Assembly (NCBI GenBank): GCA_019117485.1
Contig: DWZQ01000033.1
Coordinates: forward strand, 1 to 64,000
DNA: 64,000 nucleotides
Source of the DNA: Candidatus Agathobaculum intestinipullorum
GTDB taxonomy: Bacteria; Bacillota; Clostridia; Oscillospirales; Butyricicoccaceae
Direction of reading: 5' to 3'
Numbering within the stretch: the stretch's first letter is position 1; every line of letters starts with the position of its first letter. The notes under the pieces are model-generated. The model had not been told where the DNA came from and searched no databases. It was given only the letters and a program-made list of their open reading frames with translations. The position numbers and the translations under genes are program-made. This document shows positions 34,949 to 43,584 of this stretch, in pieces.

Positions 34949-35956
34949 TTATTGGACGGCATCGTCCCCGTGGGACGTGCGTCCGCGGAAATAGGCCATG
35001 CCGCGTTCCTGATAAAAACGTTTTTTCGCGGTGTACATCATGCGGTCAGCTTCGTTGAGCTTGCAGTTGGCATCCCGCCAGCAGAAGCCCGCTGCGCAGT
35101 AAATTCCGTCCCGTTCCATGCGCGCACACACATCCGCGACCGCCGCCGCAAAAACCTGTTCATCCGCTTCGTGATCAATGACTGCAAATTCATCACCGCC
35201 GATGCGGTAAGCTTTGCCTGCAAAGGTTTGTTTGATATGCGCCGCTGCACGGCGCAGCAAGTCGTCGCCCTGCTGGTGGCCAAGCTGGTCGTTTACCTCT
35301 TTCAGGCCGTTTACATCAAAATATGCTACCCCGATGGGGGGATTATCGTGATGGTCTGCTTCCATTTCCGCATTGAAACGGTTGCGGTTGTACAGGCCGG
35401 TCATCGTATCCGTAAAGCTGAGCCACTGCATTTGTGCGGCCTGTGCCTCGATTTGCGCTTTCTGCGCTGCAACCTGCTCCTCAAGATATTCGCGGGAGAC
35501 GCGGGCCATCGCGTGTGGGAAGCCAACATCATCGCTTTGCATCTCGGCGTAGGGGTTGGAAATATGGATATGGCAGCATTCAGCAGTAGTACCCGAAAAA
35601 CGGATCACGGTGGAGATGCGCTGATGCACCCGGAGTGCAATCCCGGTGGAGGGCGCGGTTCGGATCCACATCATGCCGGAACAGACATAGATATCCGGCG
35701 CCACGCAGATCGCGTCGTATTGCTCGTCCGAGATGATGCACTCGGGCACCATGCCGGCCATCTGCCGGAAGGCAGCGGTGACCTGTTCTCGGCTGGAAGA
35801 ATATTCTTGTTCACCCGCACCAATCCAGCTGAAAGGTTCGCCGAACTGGGAGATCAGTGCTTCGGAGTCGTTTTCACAATAATGCTTGTGTGCCATCCAA
35901 CTGGTTAATTTGATCGCCGCCTGTTTGCGATCCTGCGCACCGCCCTTTTGCTCCAT
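34949..35956 (-). CDS. SnoaL/NTF2-like domain plus GGDEF diguanylate cyclase
   Basis: A 335-residue cytoplasmic protein. The N-terminal ~150 residues look like a SnoaL/NTF2-type ligand-binding domain (AHKHYCENDSEALISQ, FSWIGAGEQEY, HISNPYAEMQ). A helical linker rich in Gln/Ala (YLEEQVAAQKAQIEAQAAQ) leads to a GGDEF domain with TDTMTGLYNRNRF and the intact active-site motif RIGGDEF. It probably makes cyclic di-GMP in response to a small ligand. The start at 35956 has AAAGAGG nine bases upstream; ATG 35965 touches that site. The C terminus after the domain is short. Confidence 0.88.
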   Translation of the reverse strand: MEQKGGAQDRKQAAIKLTSWMAHKHYCENDSEALISQFGEPFSWIGAGEQEYSSSREQVTAAFRQMAGMVPECIISDEQYDAICVAPDIYVCSGMMWIRTAPSTGIALRVHQRISTVIRFSGTTAECCHIHISNPYAEMQSDDVGFPHAMARVSREYLEEQVAAQKAQIEAQAAQMQWLSFTDTMTGLYNRNRFNAEMEADHHDNPPIGVAYFDVNGLKEVNDQLGHQQGDDLLRRAAAHIKQTFAGKAYRIGGDEFAVIDHEADEQVFAAAVADVCARMERDGIYCAAGFCWRDANCKLNEADRMMYTAKKRFYQERGMAYFRGRTSHGDDAVQ

Positions 35957-36056
35957 GCGGATCATCCTCTTTCCAGTGTTATTTTATCACACCTGCGGTA
36001 TTTCCGTCAATTTACAGTTTTACCAATCACAGTAGGATTCGTGCATGCAGGACGTG

Positions 36057-36503
36057 TTACTGTCGCTCCAGATAAATGGTGGTGGATACGCCCATGGCGG
36101 ACACGGTATAGCTGAGATATCCGTCCTCGTAGGTGAAGGTTTTGCTGTCCTCGGTAGGGGAGAGCACAGCATCTTCGTCCGTTTCGGTGTCCCGCACGGA
36201 GTCCCAGCTATATGGCTCGTCTGGCGTGGTGGGCGGTACGAATGAACCCGCCCAGTACAGCGCAGTCGTACCGTCGGATACCCATTGGACGGTGATGCTG
36301 TCGTCTGTAATGGTTGCGGTTTGGTAGGTTGCAGTGTCTTCACTGTCGGCCTGTACCCATTCGCCGGTCAGGTCGGGCGGCACAGCGCTGCTGTTCGCAT
36401 TGGATGGGCTGCCGCCGCAGCCGGCAAGGGTCAGGCACAAGGCGGCGGCCAGAGCGGCCGCCCGCCATGCGGCTGGACAGCGGTGTTCAAACCAGCGTTT
36501 CAT
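36057..36503 (-). CDS. Small uncharacterised lipoprotein
   Basis: A 148-residue lipoprotein with signal ending LTLAGC at C29 and AAGGGGG before the ATG at 36503. The mature part (LTGEWVQADSEDTATYQTATITDDSITVQWV, then a Pro-rich stretch and SKTFTYEDGYLSYTV) looks like a small all-beta domain of the type seen in copy-rich Firmicute lipoproteins that read as lipocalin-like or DUF-type. I cannot assign a function. It stands alone between a GGDEF gene and a LacX-type gene on the same strand. Confidence 0.7.
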   Translation of the reverse strand: MKRWFEHRCPAAWRAAALAAALCLTLAGCGGSPSNANSSAVPPDLTGEWVQADSEDTATYQTATITDDSITVQWVSDGTTALYWAGSFVPPTTPDEPYSWDSVRDTETDEDAVLSPTEDSKTFTYEDGYLSYTVSAMGVSTTIYLERQ

Positions 36504-36590
36504 ATCAGTCCCCCTTTTTGGTGTAGGTGGCCGCAGCGGATGAATGGCAATATTCTGCTTGCCATCCGTGCGAGCCGTATGGTGTCGTGA

Positions 36591-36627
36591 ATGGGCGGCA
36601 GCGGGATTTTTTTCTGCTGCCGCCCAT
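36591..36627 (-). terminator. Hairpin after the LacX-type gene
   Basis: A 12-bp stem, ATGGGCGGCAGC at 36591-36602 with GCTGCCGCCCAT at 36616-36627, lies 43 bases beyond the stop of the epimerase-like gene. The T tail on the minus strand is poor, so termination efficiency is uncertain. Confidence 0.5.
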
Positions 36628-36669
36628 TTATGTTTTCTGTTTAAAACCCATGCAGAGTATGCAGGGCGG

Positions 36670-37551
36670 TTACTCCTGAATGGTCGTGGAGAAGGATAGG
36701 CACTCCTGCTGCCCCGGACTGAGTACGCGCACGCCGACCTTATTTTCGATCGCGTGGTCGAGGTAGCCGCCGTCAGGCAGTGTGCTCCACGGCTCAAGGC
36801 ATACATACGGCACATCGAAATCCTTGTATGCGCTCCACACGGCGAAATACGGGAAATCTGCAAAATCCATCGTCACAGAGCGGTCATTTTTGACACAGCC
36901 GATGGTTGCCCGGCGCACCGGCAGGTCGTCCGTGATGATCGCATCGTTTGCGAACGTCTCGCGCGTAATGGGCAGGCGGCCGTCCACCAGCGGCAGGTCG
37001 CCGTGGTCGCGGCTGAGCATGACGTTTTCGTCCTTTTCAATCGGGTGCAGGGCTTCCGTGCCCTCAAATGCAACAAAGTAGTCGGTGATCGACTCGCCCG
37101 GCAGCCAGCACAGCGTGTAGGCGTCGTGCCCGCCGACCTCGTAATACATATCCGTGTCGCTGCGGTTCATCGTGATGTGCTCCTTTTTGAGCGTCGCGCC
37201 GGTGAGCGTATAGCGCACCGTGCAGACAAAGTCCCACGGGTACATTTCGCGCGTCTTGTCGCTCGCTTCTAGCACAAACTCAACGTAATCGTCGCCTGCG
37301 CTGCCGACCTGCCACATGAGGTCGCGGCCAAAGCCGTGCTGCGTGATCTTGTACGGCTTACCGGCTGCGGTGAACGTCAAATCCTTCAGCCGCCCGACAA
37401 TCGGGAACAAGATCGGCGCGTGCCGCTTCCACACGGCCGGGTCGGCCTGCCAGACGTATTCCGTCCCGGTCTTTTTGCTCTTCATGCTGCACAACTCTGC
37501 TCCCATGGGGTCAATCTCCACCCGGAACAGTTCGTTTTCCAATACCTGCAT
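36670..37551 (-). CDS. Aldose 1-epimerase family protein (LacX-like)
   Basis: A 293-residue mutarotase-fold protein of the LacX/YeaD-like branch, not of the GalM branch found in the galactose operon. It shows GAELCSMKSKKTGTEYVWQADP, APILFPIVGRL, QHGFGRDL and VCLEPWSTLPDG. AAAGGAGG precedes the ATG at 37551. The substrate is unknown; related proteins are thought to act on hexose or hexose-6-phosphate anomers. It is a single gene with its own hairpin downstream. Confidence 0.88.
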   Translation of the reverse strand: MQVLENELFRVEIDPMGAELCSMKSKKTGTEYVWQADPAVWKRHAPILFPIVGRLKDLTFTAAGKPYKITQHGFGRDLMWQVGSAGDDYVEFVLEASDKTREMYPWDFVCTVRYTLTGATLKKEHITMNRSDTDMYYEVGGHDAYTLCWLPGESITDYFVAFEGTEALHPIEKDENVMLSRDHGDLPLVDGRLPITRETFANDAIITDDLPVRRATIGCVKNDRSVTMDFADFPYFAVWSAYKDFDVPYVCLEPWSTLPDGGYLDHAIENKVGVRVLSPGQQECLSFSTTIQE

Positions 37552-37675
37552 GATTGTCCGCCTCCTTTTCCTTTGCTTCAAGCATAGCTTTTTTGCGCGG
37601 CAAAGTCAACTGGGGGAGGTCTTTTTGTCATTGTGACCGATTCGGCGGCGCAGTTTTGGAGGTTTCGACAAAACG

Positions 37676-37702
37676 AAAAGCCCTGCCGCTGGCAGGGCTT
37701 TT
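37676..37702 (-). terminator. Terminator of metK
   Basis: AAAAGCCCTGCC at 37676-37687 pairs with GGCAGGGCTTTT at 37691-37702 over a three-base loop, just beyond the metK stop, with a U run on the minus strand. Confidence 0.9.
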
Positions 37703-37713
37703 GTCTGTTTGGC

Positions 37714-38898
37714 TTATGCAAGCGCGGCCTTGAGAGCCTCCACCTTATCGGTATTCTCCCACTTGACGCCCAGTTCCTCGCGGCCCATGTGGCCGTAAGC
37801 GGCCAGTTCCTTATAGATGGGCTTGCGCAGGTCGAGCGTCTCGATGATCGCCGCCGGACGCAGGTCGAATACCTTGCGCACAGCCGCTTCCAGCTTGCCT
37901 TCGTCTACCGTGCCGGTGCCGAAGGTGTCGACCATGACGGAAACAGGTTCCGCCACGCCGATGGCGTACGCCAGCTGGATTTCGCAGCGCTTTGCCAGAC
38001 CTGCCGCAACGATGTTCTTGGCAACCCAGCGCGCCGCATAGGCCGCCGAGCGGTCGACCTTGGTCGGGTCCTTGCCCGAGAACGCGCCGCCGCCGTGACG
38101 GCCGATGCCACCGTACGTATCGACGATGATCTTACGGCCGGTCAGGCCTGAGTCGCCCTGCGGGCCGCCGATGACAAAGCGGCCGGTCGGGTTGACGTAA
38201 TACTTGGTGTTCTCATCGAGCAGGTGGGACGGGATCACCGGCTTTACGACCTGTTCGATCATATCCTTGCGGATCTGCTGGAGCGAAACCTCCGGGCTGT
38301 GCTGTGTGGACAGTACGACCGTATCCACACGCACGGGCTGGTTATCCTCGTCGTACTCAACGGTGACCTGGCTCTTGCCGTCCGGGCGCAGGTAGGTAAA
38401 CATCCCGCTCTTGCGAACTTCAGTCAGGCGCTTGGCCAGCTTGTGTGCCAGCGAGATCGGCAGCGGCATCAGCTCGGGCGTCTCGTCGCAGGCGTAGCCG
38501 AACATCATGCCCTGATCGCCCGCGCCGATGGCGAGGTCGGCATCCGATGCGCCCGCCTTGCGCTCCAGCGAGTTGTCAACGCCGAGGGCGATGTCTGCGG
38601 ACTGTTCGTCGATCACGGTCAGCACCGCGCAGGTGTCGCAGTCGAAGCCGTACTTTGCACGGTCGTAACCGATGCCGCGCACGGTATCGCGCACGATCTT
38701 CGGGATATCGACATAGCAGTCGGTGGAAATTTCACCCATTACCTGTACCATACCGGTGGTGCAGGTCGTCTCGCACGCAACGCGCGCATAGGGGTCTTTC
38801 GCTAAGATTTCGCTAAGAACTGCGTCCGAGATCTGGTCGCAGATTTTGTCGGGATGGCCTTCCGTGACCGATTCCGAGGTGAAAAAGTGGTGTGCCAT
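37714..38898 (-). CDS. metK: S-adenosylmethionine synthetase
   Basis: A 394-residue enzyme that makes S-adenosylmethionine from methionine and ATP. The start [19 protein letters not shown], the central [12 protein letters not shown], and [19 protein letters not shown] are diagnostic. Length is normal. It is expressed from its own promoter through a SAM-I riboswitch leader with a terminator, so the enzyme is repressed by its own product. Confidence 0.97.
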   Translation of the reverse strand: MAHHFFTSESVTEGHPDKICDQISDAVLSEILAKDPYARVACETTCTTGMVQVMGEISTDCYVDIPKIVRDTVRGIGYDRAKYGFDCDTCAVLTVIDEQSADIALGVDNSLERKAGASDADLAIGAGDQGMMFGYACDETPELMPLPISLAHKLAKRLTEVRKSGMFTYLRPDGKSQVTVEYDEDNQPVRVDTVVLSTQHSPEVSLQQIRKDMIEQVVKPVIPSHLLDENTKYYVNPTGRFVIGGPQGDSGLTGRKIIVDTYGGIGRHGGGAFSGKDPTKVDRSAAYAARWVAKNIVAAGLAKRCEIQLAYAIGVAEPVSVMVDTFGTGTVDEGKLEAAVRKVFDLRPAAIIETLDLRKPIYKELAAYGHMGREELGVKWENTDKVEALKAALA

Positions 38899-38938
38899 AG
38901 TGCTTCACATTCCTTTCTTTTTGGTGCTGGAGCGCAAC

Positions 38939-39083
38939 AAAAAACGCTCCCTTTCGGGAGCGAAAAAACCGTTTTGCCCCCTCATCTTTCGTGTTTCTAC
39001 GCCGGATTTGGCACCTTTCGCATGGGTTTGCGCAGGTTGCCGGGTTTCATAGGGCCGTTCCCTCCACCGCTCTGGATAAGGTC
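38939..39083 (-). ncRNA. SAM-I (S-box) riboswitch with terminator, controlling metK
   Basis: Read on the minus strand from about 39083 to 38981 the S-box core elements appear in order: CUUAUCCAGAG, GGUGGAGGGA, GGCCCUAUGAAACCCGGCAACC, GGUGCCAAAUCCGGC and GAAAGAUGAG closing the first helix. An intrinsic terminator follows, CGCTCCC-GAAA-GGGAGCG (38962-38945), with a U run to 38939. SAM binding should stabilise the aptamer and allow the terminator, reducing metK expression. The metK start is 41 bases downstream. Confidence 0.95.
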
Positions 39084-39104
39084 GTATATTTACTTACGCG
39101 GTTT

Positions 39105-39133
39105 ATTTTATATAAAAATGCGCGGTTTGTCAA
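39105..39133 (-). promoter_or_regulatory. Promoter of the metK riboswitch transcript
   Basis: On the minus strand TTGACA (39133-39128) and TAAAAT (39110-39105) are 17 bases apart, with transcription expected to start near 39098, just ahead of the riboswitch. Confidence 0.85.
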
Positions 39134-39169
39134 GGGCTAAATTCGGCAATTTCGGACACGGCCTGTCGG

Positions 39170-39198
39170 TTGACTTTTTTCCGGCGCACCGTTATATT
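39170..39198 (+). promoter_or_regulatory. Promoter of the activase/double-cubane gene pair
   Basis: TTGACT at 39170-39175 and TATATT at 39193-39198 with a 17-base spacer. It is divergent from the metK promoter, with about 36 bases between the -35 boxes. Confidence 0.75.
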
Positions 39199-39206
39199 AA
39201 ATATGT

Positions 39207-39298
39207 AGGAATATGCCCTGCAATCGGTATGGTTTATGCGGCTTTACCGGTATATTCCTATCCGTATTCACCATGCGTCCCGTGGACGCATTGTTTTT
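39207..39298 (+). ncRNA. Structured leader with terminator-like hairpin (candidate riboswitch or attenuator)
   Basis: Starting at the expected transcript 5' end, AGGAAUAU (39207-39214) pairs with AUAUUCCU (39252-39259), stacked on AUCGGUA (39223-39229) with UACCGGU (39245-39251), leaving an 8-base bulge and a 15-base apical loop. Thirteen bases later ATGCGTCC (39273-39280) and GGACGCAT (39284-39291) form a hairpin followed by TGTTTTT, a terminator 24 bases before the start codon. The apical loop holds AUGCG (39236-39240), which could pair instead with the terminator arm CGCAU (39287-39291). I do not recognise a known riboswitch class. Confidence 0.6.
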
Positions 39299-39321
39299 AC
39301 CATGGGAGAGAAACAGGATAT

Positions 39322-42291
39322 ATGAACGTAAACGTAGGCATTGACATCGGCTCGACGACGGTCAAAATCGTCGTGGTGCGCGATGGCAAAATCATTCACA
39401 AACATTATGAGCGTCACTTTTCCAAGGTGCGCGAAAAGGCGGTTGAGCTGGTGCGCAACGCGCGCGAATTGATCGGCGCGGATGCAACGCTGCGCTGCGC
39501 GATCACCGGCTCGGCGGGTCTGGGCGTGGCAAAGGCGGCCGATATCGACTTTGTGCAGGAGGTATTTGCCACCCGTAAGGCTGTCGGCGTGCACGTTCCC
39601 GCAGCGGATGTCGTCATTGAACTGGGCGGCGAGGACGCGAAGATCGTCTTTTTAACCGGACAGCTTGAGGAACGCATGAACGGCTCGTGTGCAGGCGGCA
39701 CCGGTGCGTTCATCGACCAGATGGCCGTGCTGCTCGACGTGACCCCGACCGAGCTTGACCAGCTGGCGCAGGGCGCAGAGCGCATCTACACCATCGCCTC
39801 GCGCTGCGGTGTGTTCGCTAAGTCGGACATTCAGCCGCTCCTCAACGAAGGCGCGCGCAAGGAGGACGTGGCCGCTTCCATCTTTCAGGCGGTCGTCAAC
39901 CAAACGGTCGCGGGTCTGGCGCAGGGCCGCGAGATCAAGGGTGACGTGCTGTTCCTCGGCGGGCCGCTGTTCTTCTTCAAGGGGCTTCAGAAGCGCTTTC
40001 AGGAGACGCTTGCGCTCGATGACGAACACGCCCATTTCCCCGAACTTGCCCCCTATGCGATTGCGGCGGGTGCGGCGGAATACGCTGCCGACACCCAGAA
40101 AACCTATACGGTCGACACGCTGCTCGAAGCGCTTGAGCATGCGGCGGGCGCGCCGGTGGTTGCCAATTACCTGCCGCCGCTGTTTGAAAATGAGGAGCAG
40201 TATCAGGAATTCCAGCACCGCCACGGCGTACATGACGTGATGACGCAAAATGTTACCATGTATGAGGGCGACGCCTATCTCGGCATTGACTGCGGCTCGA
40301 CCACGACCAAGCTGGTGCTGATCGGCGACGACCACCAAATCCTCTACCATCATTATCAGTCCAACAAGGGCAACCCGGCGGACGTTATCCGCGAGCAGCT
40401 GACGCGGCTCTACGAGCTGTGCGGCGACCGGGTGCATATCGTGTCCTCGGCGGTCACGGGCTACGGCGAAGCGCTCATCCAGAACGCCTTTGGCGTGGAT
40501 TTCGGTCTGGTGGAGACGGTCGCGCACTTCCGCGCGGCGCGCCACTTCTGTCCGGACGTTGATTTCATCATCGACATCGGCGGACAGGATATCAAGTGCT
40601 TCAAGATTCGCAATAAGTGCATTGATAATATCTCGCTCAACGAAGCGTGCTCGTCGGGCTGCGGCTCGTTCATCGAGACCTTCGCCCGCTCCATGGGCTA
40701 CTCGATCGAGGAATTCTGCAAGCTCGGCCTGTTCGCAAAGCACCCGATCGACCTCGGCTCGCGCTGCACGGTGTTCATGAACTCGTCGGTTAAGCAGGCG
40801 CAGAAGGACGGCGCGGGCATCGACGCGATCTCGGCCGGTTTGTCGGTCTCGGTCGTCAAGAACGCGCTGTATAAGGTCATTCGCGCGCACTCGCCGGACG
40901 ACCTCGGCCAGCACATCGTCGTGCAGGGCGGCACGTTCTTAAACGATGCGATTCTGCGCTCGTTCGAGCAGGAGATCGGCCGCGACGTGACCCGCCCGGC
41001 GATTTCCGGCCTGATGGGCGCATATGGCGCGGCGCTGCACGCCAAGGATAACCGCCCGGAGAAAACCGGTCTCATCGGCCCGGAGGTACTCGCCGGTTTT
41101 GCACACACCGTGCGCACCACGCGCTGCGGCCTGTGCGAAAACCACTGTAACCTGACCATCAACGATTTCGGCGGCGGTCGGCGCTTCATCTCGGGCAACC
41201 GCTGTGAGCGGCCGCTCGGCGGCGTGAAAAAGACCGAGCTGCCAAACCTGTATAAATGGAAGCTGGAAAAGCTCAAGAGCTACGGCGAGCCGTCCGGCAA
41301 GCCCGCGCCGCTCGGCACGATCGGCCTGCCGTTCGGACTGAACTATTACGAATTGCTGCCGTTCTGGACGGCTTTCCTGCGTTCGCTCGGCTTTGAAACC
41401 GTCCTCAGCGACGTGTCCACCCGCGATATGTACATGCAGGGGCAGCACTCCATCCCGTCGGATACGGTGTGCTATCCGGCAAAGCTGATGCACGGCCACA
41501 TCGAGAACCTGCTCGAAAAGGGCGTGGACGCGATCTTCTATCCGTGCATGACCTACAACCTCGACGAAGGCCGCGCGACCAACTGCTATAACTGCCCGGT
41601 CGTGGCGTATTATCCGGAGCTGCTCAAGGCGAACGTCGCGGCGCTGGCGGACTTCGACTTTATGATGCCGTATTTTGAACTGGCCGACCCGAAGCGGTTT
41701 GTCCAGCAGGCGGCGAAGTATTTCTGCGGGAAGTACCGGCAGATTAAGAAAAAGCAGGTCGCGGAGGCGGCGGAGGCAGCCTATCAGGAACTGGGCGACT
41801 ACTACGCGCAGATCCGTGACGAGGGGCAGAAGGCCATTGCCTACGCCGATACGCACGGGCTGGATATCGCGGTGATCGCGGGGCGGCCGTACCATGTCGA
41901 CCCCGAGATCAACCACGGCATTGACCAGTTGATTGCCTCGTTCGGGCTTGTGATCGTGTCCGAGGATGCGGTCTGGCAGCTGACCGAAGCGCCTGAGGTA
42001 CATGTCCTCAACCAGTGGACGTACCATTCGCGCATGTACGGCGCGGCAAAATATGTGACCAAGAAGGAAAACGCCCAGCTGATTCAGCTGGTATCGTTCG
42101 GCTGCGGCATCGACGCAATCACGACAGACGAGATGCGCGCGATCTGTGAAAACGGCGGCAAGCTGTACACGCAGCTTAAAATTGACGAGATCAGCAACCT
42201 CGGCGCGGCGAAGATCCGCGTGCGCAGCATGCTGGCCGCGGTAGAGGAGGGCAGAAAACTTGCAAAACAACAGCACAACGACAACGAATAA
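39322..42291 (+). CDS. Acyl-CoA dehydratase activase-like protein (two BcrAD/BadFG domains + DUF2229)
   Basis: A 989-residue protein. Two ASKHA ATPase domains of the 2-hydroxyacyl-CoA dehydratase activator type occupy about residues 1-260 (GIDIGSTTVKIVVV, NGSCAGGTGAFIDQ) and 315-590 (GIDCGSTTTKLVLI, NEACSSGCGSFIET). A Cys-rich DUF2229-like part follows (RCGLCENHCN, GNRCERPLGG, DTVCYPAKLMHGH, FYPCMTYN, TNCYNCPVVAYY). Such proteins supply ATP-driven low-potential electrons, here probably to the HgdB-like partner encoded next. In many Clostridia the two are one ~1400-residue polypeptide; here they are separate and overlap by 32 bases. The ATG at 39322 lacks a strong ribosome site beyond GGGAGAG. 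Confidence 0.9.
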   Translation: MNVNVGIDIGSTTVKIVVVRDGKIIHKHYERHFSKVREKAVELVRNARELIGADATLRCAITGSAGLGVAKAADIDFVQEVFATRKAVGVHVPAADVVIELGGEDAKIVFLTGQLEERMNGSCAGGTGAFIDQMAVLLDVTPTELDQLAQGAERIYTIASRCGVFAKSDIQPLLNEGARKEDVAASIFQAVVNQTVAGLAQGREIKGDVLFLGGPLFFFKGLQKRFQETLALDDEHAHFPELAPYAIAAGAAEYAADTQKTYTVDTLLEALEHAAGAPVVANYLPPLFENEEQYQEFQHRHGVHDVMTQNVTMYEGDAYLGIDCGSTTTKLVLIGDDHQILYHHYQSNKGNPADVIREQLTRLYELCGDRVHIVSSAVTGYGEALIQNAFGVDFGLVETVAHFRAARHFCPDVDFIIDIGGQDIKCFKIRNKCIDNISLNEACSSGCGSFIETFARSMGYSIEEFCKLGLFAKHPIDLGSRCTVFMNSSVKQAQKDGAGIDAISAGLSVSVVKNALYKVIRAHSPDDLGQHIVVQGGTFLNDAILRSFEQEIGRDVTRPAISGLMGAYGAALHAKDNRPEKTGLIGPEVLAGFAHTVRTTRCGLCENHCNLTINDFGGGRRFISGNRCERPLGGVKKTELPNLYKWKLEKLKSYGEPSGKPAPLGTIGLPFGLNYYELLPFWTAFLRSLGFETVLSDVSTRDMYMQGQHSIPSDTVCYPAKLMHGHIENLLEKGVDAIFYPCMTYNLDEGRATNCYNCPVVAYYPELLKANVAALADFDFMMPYFELADPKRFVQQAAKYFCGKYRQIKKKQVAEAAEAAYQELGDYYAQIRDEGQKAIAYADTHGLDIAVIAGRPYHVDPEINHGIDQLIASFGLVIVSEDAVWQLTEAPEVHVLNQWTYHSRMYGAAKYVTKKENAQLIQLVSFGCGIDAITTDEMRAICENGGKLYTQLKIDEISNLGAAKIRVRSMLAAVEEGRKLAKQQHNDNE

Positions 42292-43531
42292 ATACGAATA
42301 CGCACAGTTTACCGAGGAGATGCGCAAGGATTACACCATCCTCGTGCCCAACATGCTACCCGTGCAGCTGGGGCTGATGTGCCGTCTGATGAAGAATTAC
42401 GGCTACAACATGGAATTGCTCGATACCCACGGGCCGAATATCGTTGAGCAAGGCCTGCGCAACGTGCACAATGACACCTGCTATCCGGCGCTGCTGGTCA
42501 TCGGCCAGCTGATGGACGCGATCGAGTCGGGTAAGTACGATGTGCATAAGGTGGCGCTCATCCTGCCGCAGACGGGCGGCGGCTGCCGCGCGTCCAACTA
42601 TATCCACCTGATGCGCAAGGCGCTTGAAAAGAATGGTTACGATTATATCCCGGTTATTTCGCTCAATTTCGCCGGGTTGGAGGAAAATGCAAACCCCGGC
42701 TTTAAACTGACCAAGACCATGCTGGTGCAGATCGCGTATGCGCTGCTGATTGGCGACCTGATTATGCTGGTGGCCAACCAGTGCCGTCCGTACGAATTGG
42801 TGCCCGGCTCGACTGAAAAGGCGATTGAAATCTGCATGAACGCGGTGACCGCGCGCTTCACGGGCGACCGCATGGTGCGCTACGGCGAGGTCAAGCACCT
42901 GTTCCGCTATGTGCTGGCTGTGTTCGGCAAACTGCGGCTGGACAAGTCGGAGAAAAAGAAGATGGTCGGCATTGTGGGCGAGATCTACGTCAAGTTCTCC
43001 CCGCTGGGCAACAACCGTTTGGAGGAGTTCCTGCTGGGCGAGGGCTGTGAGCCGGTGCTGCCGGGTCTTACCGATTTCTGCCTGTATTCGATTTACAATT
43101 CGGTCATCGATCATGAGTTGTACGGCCGGTCGGGCAAACGCGCGGCGGTCTACAAATTTGTTTACCAGTTCCTGCTGGGCAAGCAGGCGGATATCATTAA
43201 GATCATGAAAAAGGATGGTAATTTCCGTCCGCCCATGCCGTTTGACGAGGTGCGCAAGAAGTCGCACGCGATCATTGGCGAGGGCGTCAAGATGGGCGAG
43301 GGCTGGTTGCTGCCCGCCGAGATGGTCGAGCTGATCAGCGAGGGCGTCAACAATATCGTCTGCACCCAGCCGTTCGGCTGCCTGCCCAACCATATCGCGG
43401 GCAAGGGCATGATTCGCCGTATCCGCGAGGTATATCCGCAGGCGAATATCGTCGCGGTCGACTACGACCCCGGCGCGTCCAAGATCAATCAGGAGAACCG
43501 CATCAAGCTGATGCTGTCAAGTGCGGAATAA
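42260..43531 (+). CDS. HgdB-like double-cubane-type iron-sulfur protein partner
   Basis: A 423-residue protein of the 2-hydroxyacyl-CoA dehydratase D-component/double-cubane cluster type. It contains NDTCYPALLVIGQL, LPQTGGGCRASNYI, VANQCRPYELVPGSTE, GEIYVKFSP, and a C-terminal VCTQPFGCLPNHIAGKGM, placing cysteines as expected for a cluster protein. The start is a TTG at 42260, with GGAGG at 42246-42250 inside the end of the upstream gene, so translation is coupled. The physiological substrate of these fused or paired systems is unknown. A terminator follows. Confidence 0.87.
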   Translation: MQNNSTTTTNKYEYAQFTEEMRKDYTILVPNMLPVQLGLMCRLMKNYGYNMELLDTHGPNIVEQGLRNVHNDTCYPALLVIGQLMDAIESGKYDVHKVALILPQTGGGCRASNYIHLMRKALEKNGYDYIPVISLNFAGLEENANPGFKLTKTMLVQIAYALLIGDLIMLVANQCRPYELVPGSTEKAIEICMNAVTARFTGDRMVRYGEVKHLFRYVLAVFGKLRLDKSEKKKMVGIVGEIYVKFSPLGNNRLEEFLLGEGCEPVLPGLTDFCLYSIYNSVIDHELYGRSGKRAAVYKFVYQFLLGKQADIIKIMKKDGNFRPPMPFDEVRKKSHAIIGEGVKMGEGWLLPAEMVELISEGVNNIVCTQPFGCLPNHIAGKGMIRRIREVYPQANIVAVDYDPGASKINQENRIKLMLSSAE

Positions 43532-43536
43532 TGCAG

Positions 43537-43567
43537 AAAAACCGGAACCCGAGGGTTCCGGTTTTTT
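43537..43567 (+). terminator. Terminator after the activase/double-cubane pair
   Basis: AAAAACCGGAACCC at 43537-43550 pairs with GGGTTCCGGTTTTT at 43553-43566. The structure also terminates the convergent anti-sigma transcript. Confidence 0.9.
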
Positions 43568-43584
43568 GCGTTTACGACGCGGGG

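Noticed and set aside
37714..38898. Long plus-strand frames antisense to metK and joined to the activase frame
   Set aside because: metK is unmistakable on the minus strand. The plus-strand extension of the activase frame upstream of 39322 crosses the SAM riboswitch and both promoters, so it is not translated.
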